64,000 nt of DNA from Alphaproteobacteria bacterium (GTDB lineage Bacteria > Pseudomonadota > Alphaproteobacteria > Thalassobaculales > Thalassobaculaceae), in contig JANSYS010000003.1 in the NCBI GenBank assembly GCA_024742275.1, positions 299,182 to 363,181 of the forward strand, read 5' to 3'. The position numbers and the translations under genes were made by a program. Positions 34,134 to 43,560 of the stretch are shown here, piece after piece. The notes below the pieces were generated by a model. The model made no database searches and was not told where the DNA came from. It saw only the letters and a program-made list of their open reading frames with translations. Position 1 is the first letter of the stretch; each line of letters starts with the position of its first letter.

Positions 34134-35904
34134 CCGACTTTGTATCCGCGGTCCGAACGGCGTTCGACTGGACGGCCGGCAGGCCCGCTTCGAGCTTCTG
34201 CTCGATGCTTTTCGCCAGATCCTGCGTCGGCTCGAAGCTCAACGCCCGGCGCCATTGGAACCGGGCCTCCTGGAGACGGCCGACGCGCCAGTAAGCATCG
34301 CCGAGATGATCGTTGATGGTCGGGTCCGTCGGGCGGAGTTCGACCGCCCGCTCCAGGTGCTTGACCGCCTCGTCGAACCGTTCCTGGCGATACATCGCCC
34401 AGCCGAGACTGTCGACGATATAGCCGTCGTTCGGCCTCAGAGCCACGGCCTGCTCGATCATCTTGGTCGCCCGCGGCAGGTGGCGGCCCTGGTCGATCCA
34501 CGTATAGCCGAGATAGTTGAGAACGTAGGGCTGATCGGGACGGATCTCGAGCGCCTTTAGGAAGTCGGCTTCGGCCTGGTCCCATTGGGCATTGCGTTCC
34601 AGCGCGATGCCGCGGGAGTAATACAGCGACCAGGACGGGGTCTCGCCTGCGGGAACTCTGCGGAAGGCTCTGTCATAGGCGGCAACCGCGTTGCCCCAGT
34701 CCTCCATCGACCGGTAGAGATCGCCCAGCCGGATCAACGGCTCCAGCAGGGTCGGCCGGGCCAGTGCCAGGGCGTCCAGGCGCTGGACAGCCTGCTCCGG
34801 GCGCCCCAGGTCCTCCAGGCTGCTGACCGCCCGCAGATCGGCCATGAGCCGGTAGGCGGACGTTGCCGGCACTTGGTCGTACAGTGCGAGGGCCTGTGCG
34901 TGCTGGCCGCGATCGTCCAGGATCTCGGCGACGAGCAATGTCGCGAGGTCGAAACCGGGATCGAGGCGCAACGACAGCCGGGCGAAGACCATGCCGAGTT
35001 CGGAGCGTCGGTCGCGCTGCAACGCGCTGGCGAGATCGAAGAACGCCTGGGCCAGACCCTCCGCCGCGGTCGGATGCGTCCCGGCGCGGGCCTCCGTGAC
35101 CGACCTCAGATATGCCTCGATATCCGCCGGATCGGCGGCGCCGGAATCGTCGGCCAACGCGGTCTCCATCGCCGTATCCAGATCGATGAAGCGTGCCTGG
35201 AAATCGGCGGCCATGAGACGGATGCGCAGGGGCGGATCAGCGATCGCGGAAACGGCCGCGTCGTATAGCTCGGCGGCGCGTTCCGTCTCCCCTGACGCGT
35301 CTGCCAGCAAAGCGCTGTGCAGCGCGTGCAGGATCGAGAAGCCTTCCAGTTCCTGAACGCCGTCGATCGACAGCTCGGCCGCCTCGCGGCGGCCTTGGCC
35401 ATGGGCGATCCAGCCCTCGAGCAGCGGACTGAGAATTCGGTTCAGACGGTTGTCCGGAAGCTGATCGATCAGGACAGCGGCCCGGTCGAAATCGCCAGTC
35501 CGCGCGGCTTCAACCGCCAGGAACAGGTTGGCGATCGGGGCATTGGCTTCCAGGGTGTCGATGATCTCGGGCGCGAGCTGCGCCGCCTCGTCGTAGCGTC
35601 CGTCCTCGAGACGCAGCAGGAAAGCGCGTCGCTTCAGGGCGATGCCGGTGTCGCCGCCGGCGATAACCCGGTCCATGAAGACGCTCGCATTGCCGACGTC
35701 CCGAATCCGGTCGGCGTATCGGCCGGCGAGGAACGCGCCGGCGACTGTCATCTCCCGAGGCGACAGGGGCGGCGTCGCTTCATGGGCGATCTGGCCCGAT
35801 GTCGCGCAGGCAGACAGGCCCAGCGCGATGGCCAGCGCAGGTGCTATGCGGCGCGCAATGGCGGTGTGGCGTACCGTTTTCGGACGCGGGGCGGTTCGGA
35901 GCAA
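34120..35904 (-). CDS. TPR-repeat lipoprotein
   Basis: The 594-residue protein has an N-terminal lipoprotein signal with a long basic n-region, hydrophobic core at 22-30 and lipobox L-S-A-C (Cys33). About ten or more tetratricopeptide repeats follow. The clearest TPRs are near the C-terminus (for example Y-V-L-N-Y-L-G-Y-T-W and I-V-D-S-L-G-W-A-M-Y-R). The TTG at 35904 is chosen because GAGG sits 8 bases before it and the ETF-QO gene stops at 35915. Upstream in-frame starts overlap that gene. TPR lipoproteins next to ispE and ETF-QO are common in this group. The exact role is unknown; periplasmic or envelope scaffolding is likely. Confidence 0.85.
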   Translation of the reverse strand: MLRTAPRPKTVRHTAIARRIAPALAIALGLSACATSGQIAHEATPPLSPREMTVAGAFLAGRYADRIRDVGNASVFMDRVIAGGDTGIALKRRAFLLRLEDGRYDEAAQLAPEIIDTLEANAPIANLFLAVEAARTGDFDRAAVLIDQLPDNRLNRILSPLLEGWIAHGQGRREAAELSIDGVQELEGFSILHALHSALLADASGETERAAELYDAAVSAIADPPLRIRLMAADFQARFIDLDTAMETALADDSGAADPADIEAYLRSVTEARAGTHPTAAEGLAQAFFDLASALQRDRRSELGMVFARLSLRLDPGFDLATLLVAEILDDRGQHAQALALYDQVPATSAYRLMADLRAVSSLEDLGRPEQAVQRLDALALARPTLLEPLIRLGDLYRSMEDWGNAVAAYDRAFRRVPAGETPSWSLYYSRGIALERNAQWDQAEADFLKALEIRPDQPYVLNYLGYTWIDQGRHLPRATKMIEQAVALRPNDGYIVDSLGWAMYRQERFDEAVKHLERAVELRPTDPTINDHLGDAYWRVGRLQEARFQWRRALSFEPTQDLAKSIEQKLEAGLPAVQSNAVRTADTKSDAEG

Positions 35905-35914
35905 AGGCTCTGCC

Positions 35915-37555
35915 TCACATGTTCGGGTAGACCGGACCTCCCCCCCCTTCCGGAACGACCCAGTTGATATTCTGGGTGGGATCCTTGATGTCGCACGTCT
36001 TGCAGTGAACGCAATTCTGGGCGTTGATCTGCAACCGCGGGTTCCCACCGTCTTCGTCGCGTACGATCTCATAAACGCCGGCCGGGCAATAGCGCTGTTC
36101 GGGGGCGTCGTAGAGCCGAAGATTGTGGTCGACCGGGATCGAGGCGTCCTTCAGGGTCAGGTGCGCGGGCTGGTTCTCCTCATGGTTGGTGTTCGACAGG
36201 AACACCGAGGAAAGCCGATCGAAGCTGATCTTGCCGTCGGGCTTGGGGTAGCTGATCGGCTGGGCATGAGCCGCCGGCATTAGGCTTTCGTGGTCGGCAT
36301 GGTGGTGCAGGGTCCACGGCGCGTTGCCGCGGAATAGATACGTGTCCACAGCGGAATAAGCCAGCCCGGCCAGCATGCCCGAGCGGAACGACGGGCGGAT
36401 ATTCCGAACCTTGTACAGCTCGTCGTAGACCCACGTCTTCTTGAGCATGTCCGGATAGGCGGCCGGCTCGATTCCCTGCGGCGCGTCACCGCCCTTGAGC
36501 ACGTCGAAGATCGCTTCGGCGGCCGTCATGCCGGATTTCATCGCGTTGTGGCTGCCCTTGATCTTGGGCACGTTCAGGAAGCCCGCCGCACAACCGATGA
36601 GGGCGCCGCCCGGGAAGGTCAGTTTCGGAATCGACTGCCATCCACCCTCGTTGATGGCGCGGGCGCCATAGGAGATTCGCCGGCCGCCTTCGAAGATCGG
36701 TCGAATCGAGGGGTGCTGCTTGAACCGCTGGAATTCCTCGAAAGGCGAAAGGTGGGGATTCCTGTAGTCCAAACCGATCACGAAACCGACGGCGACCTGG
36801 TTGTCCTCCAGATGGTAGAGGAACGAACCGCCATAGGTGTCGCCGCTGAGCGGCCAGCCGATCGTATGGACAATCTTGCCCTGCTGATGCTTCTCCGGCT
36901 CGATCTCCCAGAGTTCCTTGATGCCGATACCGTAGGTTTGCGGGTCGCAGTCCTTGCGTAGATCGAACCGCTCCATCAGCCCCTTGGCCAGCGAGCCGCG
37001 ACAGCCCTCGGCGAACAGCGTCACCTTGGCGTGCAGTTCCATGCCCGGCTGATAGGCGGCCGTCTTCTCGCCGTCCTTGCCGATCCCCATATCGCCGGTG
37101 GCGACGCCTTTTACGCTGCCGTCTTCGTGGTACAGGATCTCGGCGGCGGCGAATCCGGGATAGATCTCGATCCCCATCGCTTCCGCCTGTTCGCCGAGCC
37201 ACCGCGCGACATTGCCAAGGCTGACGATGTAGTTGCCATGGTTGTTCATGCTGGGCGGAGTCGGCAGGCGGAACGACGACCCCTTGGTCAGGAACAGGAA
37301 CTGGTCTTCCGTCGCCGGCGTGTTCAGCGGCGCGCCCTTGTCCTTCCAGTCCGGAATCAGCTCGTCGAGGGCGCGGGTCTCGATGACCGCGCCGGACAGG
37401 ATATGGGCTCCGACTTCGGCGCCTTTCTCCAGGACGACGACCGAGAGATCGACCTCATTCTTCTGACAGAGCTGCTTCAGCCGTATCGCCGCGGACAGGC
37501 CCGCAGGGCCGCCACCGACAATGACGACATCGCATTCCATCGACTCCCGTTCCAT
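35915..37555 (-). CDS. electron transfer flavoprotein-ubiquinone oxidoreductase
   Basis: ETF-QO carries electrons from reduced ETF, made during fatty acid and amino acid oxidation, to the quinone pool at the inner membrane. The 546-residue protein has an N-terminal FAD motif G-G-G-P-A-G-L-S. The C-terminal ferredoxin-like domain supplies the 4Fe-4S cysteines (C-P-A-G-V-Y-E, then [12 protein letters not shown]). Length is typical. ATG 37555 is preceded by GGGAG; an internal ATG at 37540 is the alternative. The ETF subunits are not in this window. The TPR lipoprotein and ispE follow closely on the same strand. Confidence 0.95.
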   Translation of the reverse strand: MERESMECDVVIVGGGPAGLSAAIRLKQLCQKNEVDLSVVVLEKGAEVGAHILSGAVIETRALDELIPDWKDKGAPLNTPATEDQFLFLTKGSSFRLPTPPSMNNHGNYIVSLGNVARWLGEQAEAMGIEIYPGFAAAEILYHEDGSVKGVATGDMGIGKDGEKTAAYQPGMELHAKVTLFAEGCRGSLAKGLMERFDLRKDCDPQTYGIGIKELWEIEPEKHQQGKIVHTIGWPLSGDTYGGSFLYHLEDNQVAVGFVIGLDYRNPHLSPFEEFQRFKQHPSIRPIFEGGRRISYGARAINEGGWQSIPKLTFPGGALIGCAAGFLNVPKIKGSHNAMKSGMTAAEAIFDVLKGGDAPQGIEPAAYPDMLKKTWVYDELYKVRNIRPSFRSGMLAGLAYSAVDTYLFRGNAPWTLHHHADHESLMPAAHAQPISYPKPDGKISFDRLSSVFLSNTNHEENQPAHLTLKDASIPVDHNLRLYDAPEQRYCPAGVYEIVRDEDGGNPRLQINAQNCVHCKTCDIKDPTQNINWVVPEGGGGPVYPNM

Positions 37556-37779
37556 CCTGTACTCCCGCTCCGAAGCAATGGCACACTATATCTATTGGCA
37601 CCGTGCGGTGGTCGCCGACGCCTTGACCTGTCATATAACACCCATGTTCACGAGACCAGGGCCCCGCACCTTCCCAGGGGAAATGTCAGTGCCACAGATG
37701 TTGTCCGCGACCCAACGCCCTCGAATTTGGTTAGAGTTTTCCGGGTCTGATTCCTTGGCTGGGAGAGGAGCGGAAGACG

Positions 37780-37980
37780 ATGAAGGCATCGAAGTTCAGC
37801 GACGCGCAGAAGGCATTCATCATCAAGCAGGGCGAGGACGGTACTCCGGTGGCGGAGGTCTGCCGTCAGGCAGGGATCAGCCAGGCGACCTACTTCAATT
37901 GGAAGCAGAAGTACGCGGGCATGATGCCGTCGGAGATGCGAAGGATGCGCGAGCTCGAGCACGAGAACGCCCGGCGCAGT
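37780..37980 (+). pseudogene. truncated IS3-family OrfA transposase remnant
   Basis: The first 67 codons match the OrfA of IS3-family (IS407-like) elements: S-D-A-Q-K-A-F-I-I-K-Q, then a helix-turn-helix (V-A-E-V-C-R-Q-A-G-I-S-Q-A-T-Y-F-N-W-K) and the leucine-zipper start E-L-E-H-E-N-A-R. Homology ends abruptly there. The rest of OrfA and all of OrfB are missing, and the sequence continues into a different transposase remnant on the other strand. The frame happens to stay open into the following lpxA-like gene, but this is not a real fusion. No terminal inverted repeats or target duplications were recognised. Confidence 0.75.
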
Positions 37981-38183
37981 CGATCAGCTTGTGAGTGCAG
38001 GGCGGTCTCCTGGAGCGCAACCACAGCACGCTGGAGATCAGCAAGAAGCCGATGCGCCATGGCAAGATCGAGGCCGATATCGTCGACGATGGCCGGAGCA
38101 CGGATCTCGCCAAGCCAACCAACTTCCAGACGGCGAGACCCGGAAGTCGGACCGACTTCCACCAGTTCGAGCTTCCAACTCAT
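37981..38183 (-). pseudogene. N-terminal remnant of a second transposase (ISKra4-like)
   Basis: On the minus strand from ATG 38183, the reading M-S-W-K-L-E-L-V-E-V and then I-G-L-D-L-A-M-A-H-R-L-L-A-D-L-Q-R-A-V-V resembles the N-terminal part of ISKra4-type transposases. That family typically has a G-L-T-L-A-E-A-K-x-L-L-A-x-L-Q pattern. It breaks off where it meets the IS3 OrfA fragment. The zinc-finger and catalytic regions are absent. The family call is from memory of the pattern and is only moderately secure. Confidence 0.4.
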
Positions 38184-38457
38184 CCAACGCTCCTGTCTCG
38201 GCCGATCCATGGATCCCTCACATCTGATCGATCGCGAGAACCCACAAGTCCGTCCGACCCCCACGTTTGGAACGGTCCCGGCACTTTTTGCAGAAATGGT
38301 ACGGGAACCCCGAAAACCGGGGCTCAGGTCACTGTTCGATGGCCACGCTGTGACACTCAGATGTCGCGAGGGCTGTACGAAACAATCCGTAACAAACTGC
38401 TATTTGGCATTCGGTCGCTGTCTGAGTAAATTCCGGGCATTCTCAATGGAGGGCTCA
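38184..38457. other. non-coding stretch between IS remnants and the lpxA-type gene
   Basis: This 274-bp stretch has no supported gene. It contains a small hairpin, CCCCG-AAAAC-CGGGG, at 38308-38322. GC content falls visibly towards the lpxA-type gene, so it probably contains the junction of the foreign segment. Confidence 0.4.
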
Positions 38458-39261
38458 GTGGCGGAAATACATCCGACAGCAATAGTTTGCAAAGGCGCAG
38501 AAATTGGGTCGAACACTTCAGTTGGCCCTTACACATGTATTGGGCCTAATGTGAAGATTGGGAAGGATTGCCGGATCGGTTCACATGTCGTTATTGAGGG
38601 CTTCACGACGCTCGGCGACGGAAATCAAGTGTATCAGTTTGCATCAGTCGGCGCGGCTCCGCAGGATCGCAAATGGAAGGGCGAGGCGACAAGTCTACAA
38701 ATAGGAAACAATAATGTTATTCGCGAGTATGTGACGATACAGCCCGGATTGGAGCAGTTCGGGGGCGTGACGCGAATTGGCGATGAGAACCTTCTCATGG
38801 CCTGTTCGCATGTTGCTCATGACGTCCTGATGGGCGACAGAAATTGGCTAACAAATTCTGCGGCCTTGGGCGGCCATGTCATTGTTGGATCGCGCGCAAT
38901 TTTCGGAGGTCTGAGCGGCGTGCACCAATTCTGTCGGATTGGTGATAATGCCTTCATTTCAGCCGGATCCATGGTCGCACAGGATGTTCCGCCATATTGC
39001 CTGGTTCAAGGCGATCGCGCCCGTCTGCGCTCCATCAATCGAACCGGTCTTCAGAGAGCAGGATACAGTTCGGATGAAATCAACACGCTACACAAGGTTT
39101 TCAGGACGCTATTCGTTTCCGGGAAACCCTTGAAGGAACGATTTTCCGACGTCGAAAGCAAGTTTCCCGAGACACCGCAAATCAAGACTCTCATCGAATT
39201 CATCAGGTCGAGCGAACGCGGAATTGTTGGCTATGTCAGTGGTGGGGATGATCAGAGCTGA
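38458..39261 (+). CDS. lpxA: LpxA-type UDP-N-acetylglucosamine acyltransferase, probably acquired
   Basis: The 267-residue left-handed beta-helix protein matches LpxA, which O-acylates UDP-GlcNAc in lipid A synthesis. Hexapeptide repeats fill the first two thirds. The A-P-Q-D-x-K site, the S-H-V-A-H-D block with the catalytic histidine, G-G-H-V, V-H-Q-F-C and V-A-Q-D-V-P-P-Y are all present. The position usually reading T-I-H-R-G is T-I-Q-P-G, replacing one conserved His. The GTG at 38458 is chosen over ATG 38446 because GGAGGG lies just before it. Codons such as ATA, CTA, AAT and GGA are frequent and unlike the neighbours. No lpxD, fabZ or lpxB is adjacent, so it is a stand-alone copy beside transposase remnants. 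Confidence 0.87.
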   Translation: MAEIHPTAIVCKGAEIGSNTSVGPYTCIGPNVKIGKDCRIGSHVVIEGFTTLGDGNQVYQFASVGAAPQDRKWKGEATSLQIGNNNVIREYVTIQPGLEQFGGVTRIGDENLLMACSHVAHDVLMGDRNWLTNSAALGGHVIVGSRAIFGGLSGVHQFCRIGDNAFISAGSMVAQDVPPYCLVQGDRARLRSINRTGLQRAGYSSDEINTLHKVFRTLFVSGKPLKERFSDVESKFPETPQIKTLIEFIRSSERGIVGYVSGGDDQS

Positions 39262-39288
39262 CTGTTCCGGGAGCGGAAGGCGAGGCCG

Positions 39289-40158
39289 ATGATCGCAGCC
39301 GACGCGCGTTCGGCGGCACATGCGCTGCTGTCCTGGTATGTGGATGCGGGTGTCGACGAGGCAATCCTTCCGACGCCGGTCGACCGGTTGCGTCCGGCGG
39401 CGAAGCCGGCCGCGTCCACCCCATCCGCAGCCTCCGGCGGGGCGGTTCGTTCCATCCCATCCGCCGGCTATGCTCCGCAGGCGTTGCCGCCCAGGCCCGC
39501 CGCTGCGGCGCCGCGGGCGCCCCAAGCCGAGTTGGACCGACCCGCCGAAGCGGCCCGAGACGCTGCCCGAGCCGCCACGACGCTGGAGGAGCTGAACGCG
39601 GCCATTGACGGTTTCGACGGATGCGGGCTGAAGATCACAGCCACCAACACGGTCTTCGCCGACGGCGTTGCCGGCGCCGACGTCATGGTCGTCGGCGAGG
39701 CGCCGGGCGCCGACGAGGACCGGCAGGGAAAACCCTTCGTCGGGGTCAGCGGACAGCTTCTCGACCGAATGCTGGCCAGCGTCGGCCTCTCCCGTTCCGA
39801 GACGGTTTACATAACGAACATTCTGCCATGGCGGCCGCCCGGCAACCGCCAGCCGACGCCGGCCGAAATCGCCACCTGCATCCCCTTCGTGGAGCGTCAT
39901 ATCGAGTTGGCGGCGCCGAAAGTGCTGCTGTTCGCCGGCGGCACGTCGGCGAAGTCGCTGATGGGTCGCAAGGAGGGCATAACGCGGCTTCGAGGGACAT
40001 GGATCGACTGGCCCCGGCCCAATCTCGGAGGCTCGATTCCGGCTCTGGCGACGTACCATCCGGCTTATCTTTTAAGGTCCCCAGGACAAAAATCCAGTGC
40101 TTGGAAGGACTTGCTTGCGTTGCGTCGACGGTTGGATGAAGTAGCGAAGGCGACGTAA
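39289..40158 (+). CDS. family 4 uracil-DNA glycosylase
   Basis: This 289-residue enzyme removes uracil from DNA at the start of base excision repair. Family 4 motifs are clear: [12 protein letters not shown] at 136-147 and the C-terminal Y-H-P-A-Y-L-L-R-S. Cysteines for the 4Fe-4S cluster are seen at Cys112 and in A-T-C-I-P-F; the other ligands are less obvious, as in many alphaproteobacterial members. The first 100 residues are an Ala/Pro-rich low-complexity extension that includes no known domain. GCGGAAGGCGAGG precedes the ATG. It follows the lpxA-type gene by 27 bp. Confidence 0.9.
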   Translation: MIAADARSAAHALLSWYVDAGVDEAILPTPVDRLRPAAKPAASTPSAASGGAVRSIPSAGYAPQALPPRPAAAAPRAPQAELDRPAEAARDAARAATTLEELNAAIDGFDGCGLKITATNTVFADGVAGADVMVVGEAPGADEDRQGKPFVGVSGQLLDRMLASVGLSRSETVYITNILPWRPPGNRQPTPAEIATCIPFVERHIELAAPKVLLFAGGTSAKSLMGRKEGITRLRGTWIDWPRPNLGGSIPALATYHPAYLLRSPGQKSSAWKDLLALRRRLDEVAKAT

Positions 40159-40336
40159 TTTTTTTGGCGAATATCGCCGTTATAGAATCATAAAATTCTG
40201 ATTTTGTGCCACAAAACAACACATAGTTTCCGTTTGATGTGAAATCCCTGATTCCGGCTTACTTATCCACAGAATAGCGCGGTGTATTCGGGCAAGTCAT
40301 CTTGTCGGTGGTCTCGAATCCGTCTAACTAGGGTCC
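40159..40336. promoter_or_regulatory. AT-rich intergenic region with a DnaA box
   Basis: The 178-bp gap upstream of the transglycosylase is strikingly AT-rich. It contains GGCGA-ATA-TCGCC at 40166-40178, AGAAT-N6-ATTCT near 40186-40201, and an exact DnaA box TTATCCACA at 40263-40271. A promoter for the lytic transglycosylase must lie here. The single box is not enough for a replication origin. Confidence 0.5.
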
Positions 40337-42220
40337 ATGCTCCCGCCACAATCCCGCCACAATGCACCGACAGATCGTCGGCGGAATTTTCGTCGGTTGA
40401 CGGTCGTCATTGGTGGCACCGTCCTCGCGATCGGCGTTCTTCTGGCGGGCGATCGTCCCGCGGTCGCCCAAGAGACGGCGTTGTTGCCCCCATCGTCCCT
40501 GGATGGCGGGTCCCGTCTGGAAGCTGCACAGCCGTTGCCGCGCGTGCTGACGCAGAATGACGTAGCCCTTTATCGTAAGATTTTCGCGGAACAGGAAGCC
40601 GGCCGCTGGAAGGCTGCGGACAAGCTGATCCGTCAGGTTCAGAACAAGATCCTGCTGGGCCACGTCCAGGCGCAGCGCTACCTGCACCCGACCGCCTATC
40701 GGTCGAGCTGGCCGGAATTGCGCGATTGGCTGGCCGAGTACGCGGACCATCCCGACGCGTCACGCCTGCACCGGCTCGCCCTGCGCCGCAAACCGGCGTC
40801 GGCCAAGGCGCCTAGGAAGCCCCTGTCGGGCTACCTCGGCGGGAACGGCGCCGATGCCGTCCGCGATGCCCACTTCTACGTTTCAGATCGCAAGCGCAGC
40901 CGGGCCGAACAGGCTGCGGTTCGCCAGCTTGGCCGCGAGATCCGGAAGACCATTCGCAAAGGGTGGCCGACCGGGGCCCTCCGCAAGCTCGATACCACGG
41001 AGGCCCGCGAGCTCCTGGATCCGGTCGAGTTCGCTGAGCAGCGCGGCAAGATCGCCAAGGGTTTCTTCGTTTTCGGCAAGGACGAGGAAGCCTATCGCCT
41101 GGCGTCGAAGAGCGCAGCCGAAGCCGGGCCCGAGATCCCGTCCGTCTACTGGACCGCGGGAATGGCCGCCTGGCGCCTCGGAGACATCGAGGGAGCGGAG
41201 AAACACTTCTCGGCATTGGCCATGTCGGAGAACGCGTCGCGCGCCCAGCGGTCAGCCGGTGCCTTCTGGGCCGGGCGTGCGGCGCTGCAGTTGCGCAACC
41301 CGGCCGAGTCGACCCGATGGCTGGCCCGCGCGGCACAGTATCCGCTGACCTTCTACGGCTTGTTAGGCCGTCGGGCGCTCGGCGTCGAGGTGCCGTTCGA
41401 CTGGTCTCTGCCGGAGATCAGCGACCGCAAGGCGCAGCGGCTTCTGACCCTGGATGGCGCGCGCCGGGCCATAGCGCTGATGCAGATCGGCGAGAGCTAT
41501 CGGGCCGAGCGCGAGTGGCGCAAGCTGTTCCCGCGGCTCGACCGGTCGCTGCGGGAACCGCTCATGACCATTGCCACCCGCCACAACATGCCGGGTCTGG
41601 CGATCCGTCTTGCCGGCATCATCCGGGTCTCCACCGGCCGCGTCTATCATGCCGCCCTCTATCCGGTACCGAGCTGGGCGCCGGACGACGGTTTTTCGGT
41701 CGACCGGGCGCTGATCTACGGCATCATCCGGCAGGAATCGGGATTCGATCCGCGGGCCCGCTCGGGCCGCGGTGCGCGCGGACTGATGCAGCTCATGCCG
41801 CGCACCGCCGATTACATGGATTCCGACGACGATCTAGACGAGCGGCACGAACTCTACGATCCGGGACTGAACATGCAGCTCGGTCAGCGTTATGTGAGCC
41901 ATCTTCTGGAATTGGACCGGGTCGACGGCGATCTGTTTCGTCTCCTCGTCGCGTACAATGCCGGTCCGGGCAACCTCGGTCGGTGGAAGCGTGAGGTGGA
42001 CTTCAAGGACGATCCGCTGCTGTTCATCGAGAGCATTCCGTCGCGCGAGACGCGGGAATTCATCGAACGGGTCTTGTCAAACGTCTGGATCTATCGACAT
42101 CGTCTCGGACAGACCGCACCGTCCCTCGACCGTGTTGCCTCGGGCGACTGGGCGATCTACCGCGGCATCGACGACGAGACAGGGTTCAAGATCCGCAATG
42201 CCCGCTTCCGGCAGCAATAG
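40337..42220 (+). CDS. soluble lytic murein transglycosylase
   Basis: The 627-residue Slt-type enzyme cleaves the glycan strands of peptidoglycan with formation of 1,6-anhydro-muramic acid. A signal anchor or signal peptide spans about 20-44 and ends at P-A-V-A-Q. An alpha-superhelical region follows to about 440. The C-terminal lysozyme-like domain has catalytic Glu467 in I-R-Q-E-S-G-F-D and the G-L-M-Q-L-M-P motif, then Y-N-A-G-P-G-N. Complete and typical. Its end overlaps moaB by 23 bp. The upstream region has an exact DnaA box. Confidence 0.92.
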   Translation: MLPPQSRHNAPTDRRRNFRRLTVVIGGTVLAIGVLLAGDRPAVAQETALLPPSSLDGGSRLEAAQPLPRVLTQNDVALYRKIFAEQEAGRWKAADKLIRQVQNKILLGHVQAQRYLHPTAYRSSWPELRDWLAEYADHPDASRLHRLALRRKPASAKAPRKPLSGYLGGNGADAVRDAHFYVSDRKRSRAEQAAVRQLGREIRKTIRKGWPTGALRKLDTTEARELLDPVEFAEQRGKIAKGFFVFGKDEEAYRLASKSAAEAGPEIPSVYWTAGMAAWRLGDIEGAEKHFSALAMSENASRAQRSAGAFWAGRAALQLRNPAESTRWLARAAQYPLTFYGLLGRRALGVEVPFDWSLPEISDRKAQRLLTLDGARRAIALMQIGESYRAEREWRKLFPRLDRSLREPLMTIATRHNMPGLAIRLAGIIRVSTGRVYHAALYPVPSWAPDDGFSVDRALIYGIIRQESGFDPRARSGRGARGLMQLMPRTADYMDSDDDLDERHELYDPGLNMQLGQRYVSHLLELDRVDGDLFRLLVAYNAGPGNLGRWKREVDFKDDPLLFIESIPSRETREFIERVLSNVWIYRHRLGQTAPSLDRVASGDWAIYRGIDDETGFKIRNARFRQQ

Positions 42221-42788
42221 CAGCAACCCCGGCGCCCGGCTCGACGACAGCCGGCCTTTCATCCCCGTCAACATCGCCGTCCTCACCGTGTCCGACACGC
42301 GGACGCCGGAGACCGACCGGTCTGGCGACACGCTGGTCGAGCGCCTGAGCGGGGCCGGGCATGTCTTGGCCGACCGGGCGATCGTCCCCGACGACGCGGA
42401 TGCGATCGTCGCCCGGCTCCAGACCTGGATCGCCGATGATGGGGTGGACGTTGTGATCTCCACCGGCGGGACCGGTGTGACCGGCCGAGACGTGACTCCG
42501 GAAGCCTTCGAGCGGGTCTACGAGAAGCGGATCGAAGGGTTCGGCGAGGCGTTCCGCTGGATCAGTTTCCAGAAGATCGGGACTTCGGCGATGCAGAGCC
42601 GGGCGACCGCCGGCGTGGCGCGCGGTACGTATCTCTTCGCCGTACCGGGATCCACCGGCGCCTGCCGCGATGCGTGGGACGGGATTTTCGCCTACCAGCT
42701 CGATTTCCGCTTCCGGCCCTGCAACTTCGTCGAGATCATGCCGCGCCTGCGCGAGCACGAGATGGCGCGGGAGAAGGCCAAGGCTTGA
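42198..42788 (+). CDS. moaB: molybdenum cofactor biosynthesis protein B
   Basis: The 196-residue protein is of the MoaB/MogA fold, which adenylates or binds molybdopterin during cofactor synthesis. Signature elements are V-L-T-V-S-D-T-R-T, the [14 protein letters not shown] loop, and V-P-G-S-T-G-A-C. The start at ATG 42198 lies within the end of the transglycosylase gene (23-bp overlap), implying co-translation. No other moa or moe genes are in the window. MoaB rather than MogA is chosen from length and the F-E-R-V-Y-E-K-R segment. Confidence 0.9.
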   Translation: MPASGSNSSNPGARLDDSRPFIPVNIAVLTVSDTRTPETDRSGDTLVERLSGAGHVLADRAIVPDDADAIVARLQTWIADDGVDVVISTGGTGVTGRDVTPEAFERVYEKRIEGFGEAFRWISFQKIGTSAMQSRATAGVARGTYLFAVPGSTGACRDAWDGIFAYQLDFRFRPCNFVEIMPRLREHEMAREKAKA

Positions 42789-42795
42789 GGCGGGG

Positions 42796-43533
42796 TCAGT
42801 CGCCGAGCCGTTGCAGCCAGCGCGCGGGCAGATGCAGGCGGAAAAGGAAGATTCTGAGAATCCCGGCAAGAACGCCGGCGGGTCCCGCCGGCCAGTCCTC
42901 CGTCGACACCTTGGCGGCGACATCGAACACCACCATTCTGGCGAGCCCAAGGGCGCGGGCCAGAACCAGGTCCTCGCCCCGCTCCAGATCTGCGATCCCA
43001 CCCAGATGGACCAGGAACCGACGGCGGATCACCAGACCCTGCGCTCCCGAAGGGAGACCCATCCAGCGGTTGCGAAACCGCACCCGGCGCGAGGCTCCCC
43101 GGTCCCCGGTCACCTCCAGAGGGAAGAAGCCGCCCCGTTCCCGGTTGCGCTCCTCGGCGGCGAAGACGATCACCGTCACATCCCACCCCCGGTCCAGCAC
43201 GGTCTCCGCCCGCAGCAGGAGCAGCCAGTCGGCGGTGGCGGCCTTGGCGCCGACGGCCAGGCGGGCGCCACGGCTTTCCGCCAGGCGTATCAGGGTCGCT
43301 CCATGGGCCTCGGCGACGGCGGCGACCTCCGGCCCCCCCTCGCGGTCGACCACGAAGACCTCCAGGTCGAGCCCGCGCCGATCCGCCCCGGCCAAAGCGT
43401 CGAGGCAACGGCCGAGTTGATCGGCGTCGCCGTTCGACGCGACCACCACGGACAGCGCCATGTGGCGGGACCCCGGCGGGCCTACCTGGGCGGCGTCATC
43501 GGTGCGCATGGCGCGGGGACGGGGTAGGTGCAT
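42796..43533 (-). CDS. glycosyltransferase family 2 protein
   Basis: The 245-residue product has the GT2 nucleotide-binding start L-S-V-V-V-A-S-N-G, then V-F-V-V-D-R-E-G-G. The central L-L-L-R-A-E takes the place of the usual D-x-D segment, so metal binding may be altered. A hydrophobic C-terminal segment (I-L-R-I-F-L-F-R-L) could touch the membrane. The start is uncertain: ATG 43533 is used, but the family normally begins near ATG 43461, which would also leave more room for divergent promoters. It converges with moaB and diverges from the APH-like kinase. The donor and acceptor are unknown. Confidence 0.75.
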   Translation of the reverse strand: MHLPRPRAMRTDDAAQVGPPGSRHMALSVVVASNGDADQLGRCLDALAGADRRGLDLEVFVVDREGGPEVAAVAEAHGATLIRLAESRGARLAVGAKAATADWLLLLRAETVLDRGWDVTVIVFAAEERNRERGGFFPLEVTGDRGASRRVRFRNRWMGLPSGAQGLVIRRRFLVHLGGIADLERGEDLVLARALGLARMVVFDVAAKVSTEDWPAGPAGVLAGILRIFLFRLHLPARWLQRLGD

Positions 43534-43560
43534 CGCTCAAGCCTATGGTAAGTCCGCGCG

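Noticed and set aside
37780..39261. A single fused transposase-acyltransferase protein
   Set aside because: The frame is open by chance; homology to OrfA stops after codon 67, unrelated sequence follows, and LpxA has its own GTG start with GGAGGG.
40159..40336. Replication origin
   Set aside because: Only one DnaA box was found, without dnaA, dnaN, hemE or repeated boxes nearby; AT-richness alone is not enough.
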